From Nitrosopumilaceae archaeon (GTDB lineage Archaea; Thermoproteota; Nitrososphaeria; Nitrososphaerales; Nitrosopumilaceae), in the NCBI GenBank assembly GCA_013867245.1, contig JACENB010000052.1:1-13889 (forward strand): 13,889 bases of DNA, in the 5' to 3' direction. The notes under the pieces were generated by a model. It was not told where the DNA came from. It did no database searches and saw only the letters and a list, made by a program, of their open reading frames with translations. The position numbers and the translations under genes were made by a program. Numbering within the stretch: position 1 is the stretch's first letter; every line of letters starts with the position of its first letter. Below, piece by piece: positions 13,471 through 13,889 of this stretch.

Positions 13471-13889
13471 TCACCCTAAGAGAATTAATTCATTGAGTAG
13501 AGGAAAGTTTGCAATATATGCTAGCTGGTTTGTAAATACCAAAACTCCTAACAATATGATGAATCCTCCTAAAATTATGTTGTAATACTTTAGATGTTTA
13601 TTCATTGAACGAATTATCCTGGTTGCTCTAGAGTAAAACACTCCAATTAGGATAAATGGAATTCCTAGTCCTAAAGAGTACACTAGTAGCAAGTTAAATG
13701 CAACAGATGGTGTTGTTGCTGCAAGTGTAAGTATGCTTCCAAGTATTGGTCCTACACATGGAGTCCAACCTGCTGCAAAAGCTAAACCAAAGACAAATGA
13801 CATTGGATAACTTGCCTTTGATCTTTTTGGAAAAAATTTTTTCTCCAAATTTAGCTTGTTTATCTTCATTGATAAAAGTAGGAATATTC
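13471..13889 (-). CDS. ccdA: CcdA-type thiol-disulfide membrane protein, partial (C-terminal half)
   Basis: The frame stays open to the window edge, so the Met at 13869 is probably internal rather than the start. The visible part has a basic loop, then the conserved GLAFAAGWTPCVGPILGSIL with one of the family's two reactive cysteines, followed by about three membrane spans, ending in NELILLG. This matches the second half of CcdA/DsbD transmembrane domains, which carry electrons from cytoplasmic thioredoxin across the membrane. The first half with the partner cysteine lies outside the window. It is coupled to the thioredoxin-like gene. Confidence 0.85.
   Translation of the reverse strand, partial: IFLLLSMKINKLNLEKKFFPKRSKASYPMSFVFGLAFAAGWTPCVGPILGSILTLAATTPSVAFNLLLVYSLGLGIPFILIGVFYSRATRIIRSMNKHLKYYNIILGGFIILLGVLVFTNQLAYIANFPLLNELILLG

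Noticed and set aside
13867..13869. Met codon as the true start of the CcdA-type gene
   Set aside because: The frame stays open upstream to the window edge with hydrophobic residues (IFLLLS), and the visible protein is only the second half of CcdA, so the Met is probably internal.

Overview
The window looks like chromosomal DNA of an AT-rich Nitrososphaerota (Thaumarchaeota) archaeon, probably a marine Nitrosopumilus-type ammonia oxidiser. The domain-level evidence is strong: ribosomal protein S4e, the RNase P protein Rnp1 inside the S10/spc cluster, a 20S proteasome alpha subunit, a COG2106 SPOUT protein, a DUF371 protein, and TATA boxes about 26 bp upstream of leaderless starts. A CdvB/ESCRT-III protein together with a 20S proteasome, low G+C and several small lineage-type hypotheticals point to Thaumarchaeota; the genus is an inference.

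Right to centre, minus strand (13889 to 8898): the 3' part of a CcdA-type membrane protein is followed by a membrane-anchored thioredoxin-like protein that matches the C-terminal half of DipZ. Next is a divergently regulated ESCRT-III (CdvB-type) gene. A short plus-strand island (10645-11634) carries a DUF371 protein, a 39-residue membrane microprotein and a basic hypothetical protein. The proteasome alpha gene shares one AT-box with the DUF371 gene. It is followed by a SPOUT RNA methyltransferase-like gene and a 36-residue single-span membrane protein, which ends just before a U8 tract.

Centre to left, minus strand (8806 to 750): a long ribosomal protein operon runs L3, L4, L23, S19, L22, S3, L29, Rnp1, S17, L14, L24, S4e, L5, S14, S8, L6 and a 95-aa hypothetical. 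Genes are packed with 1-11 nt overlaps or gaps of a few bases, many of them ATGA overlaps or stop codons embedded in the next gene's Shine-Dalgarno sequence. L2 is absent from its usual place between L23 and S19, and the usual L32e-L19e-L18-S5-L30-L15-SecY continuation is missing after L6.

Left end (1 to 676, minus strand): tRNA-Asn(GTT), two closely related long palindromes, an 82-aa zinc-ribbon protein with a TTG start, and the N-terminus of a small membrane protein.

No mobile element, CRISPR array or defence system is visible. The least explained signals are the twin palindromes at 499-595, the TGTCAC cluster in front of cdvB, the paired GTTAAC sites in front of L3, and the two membrane microproteins.
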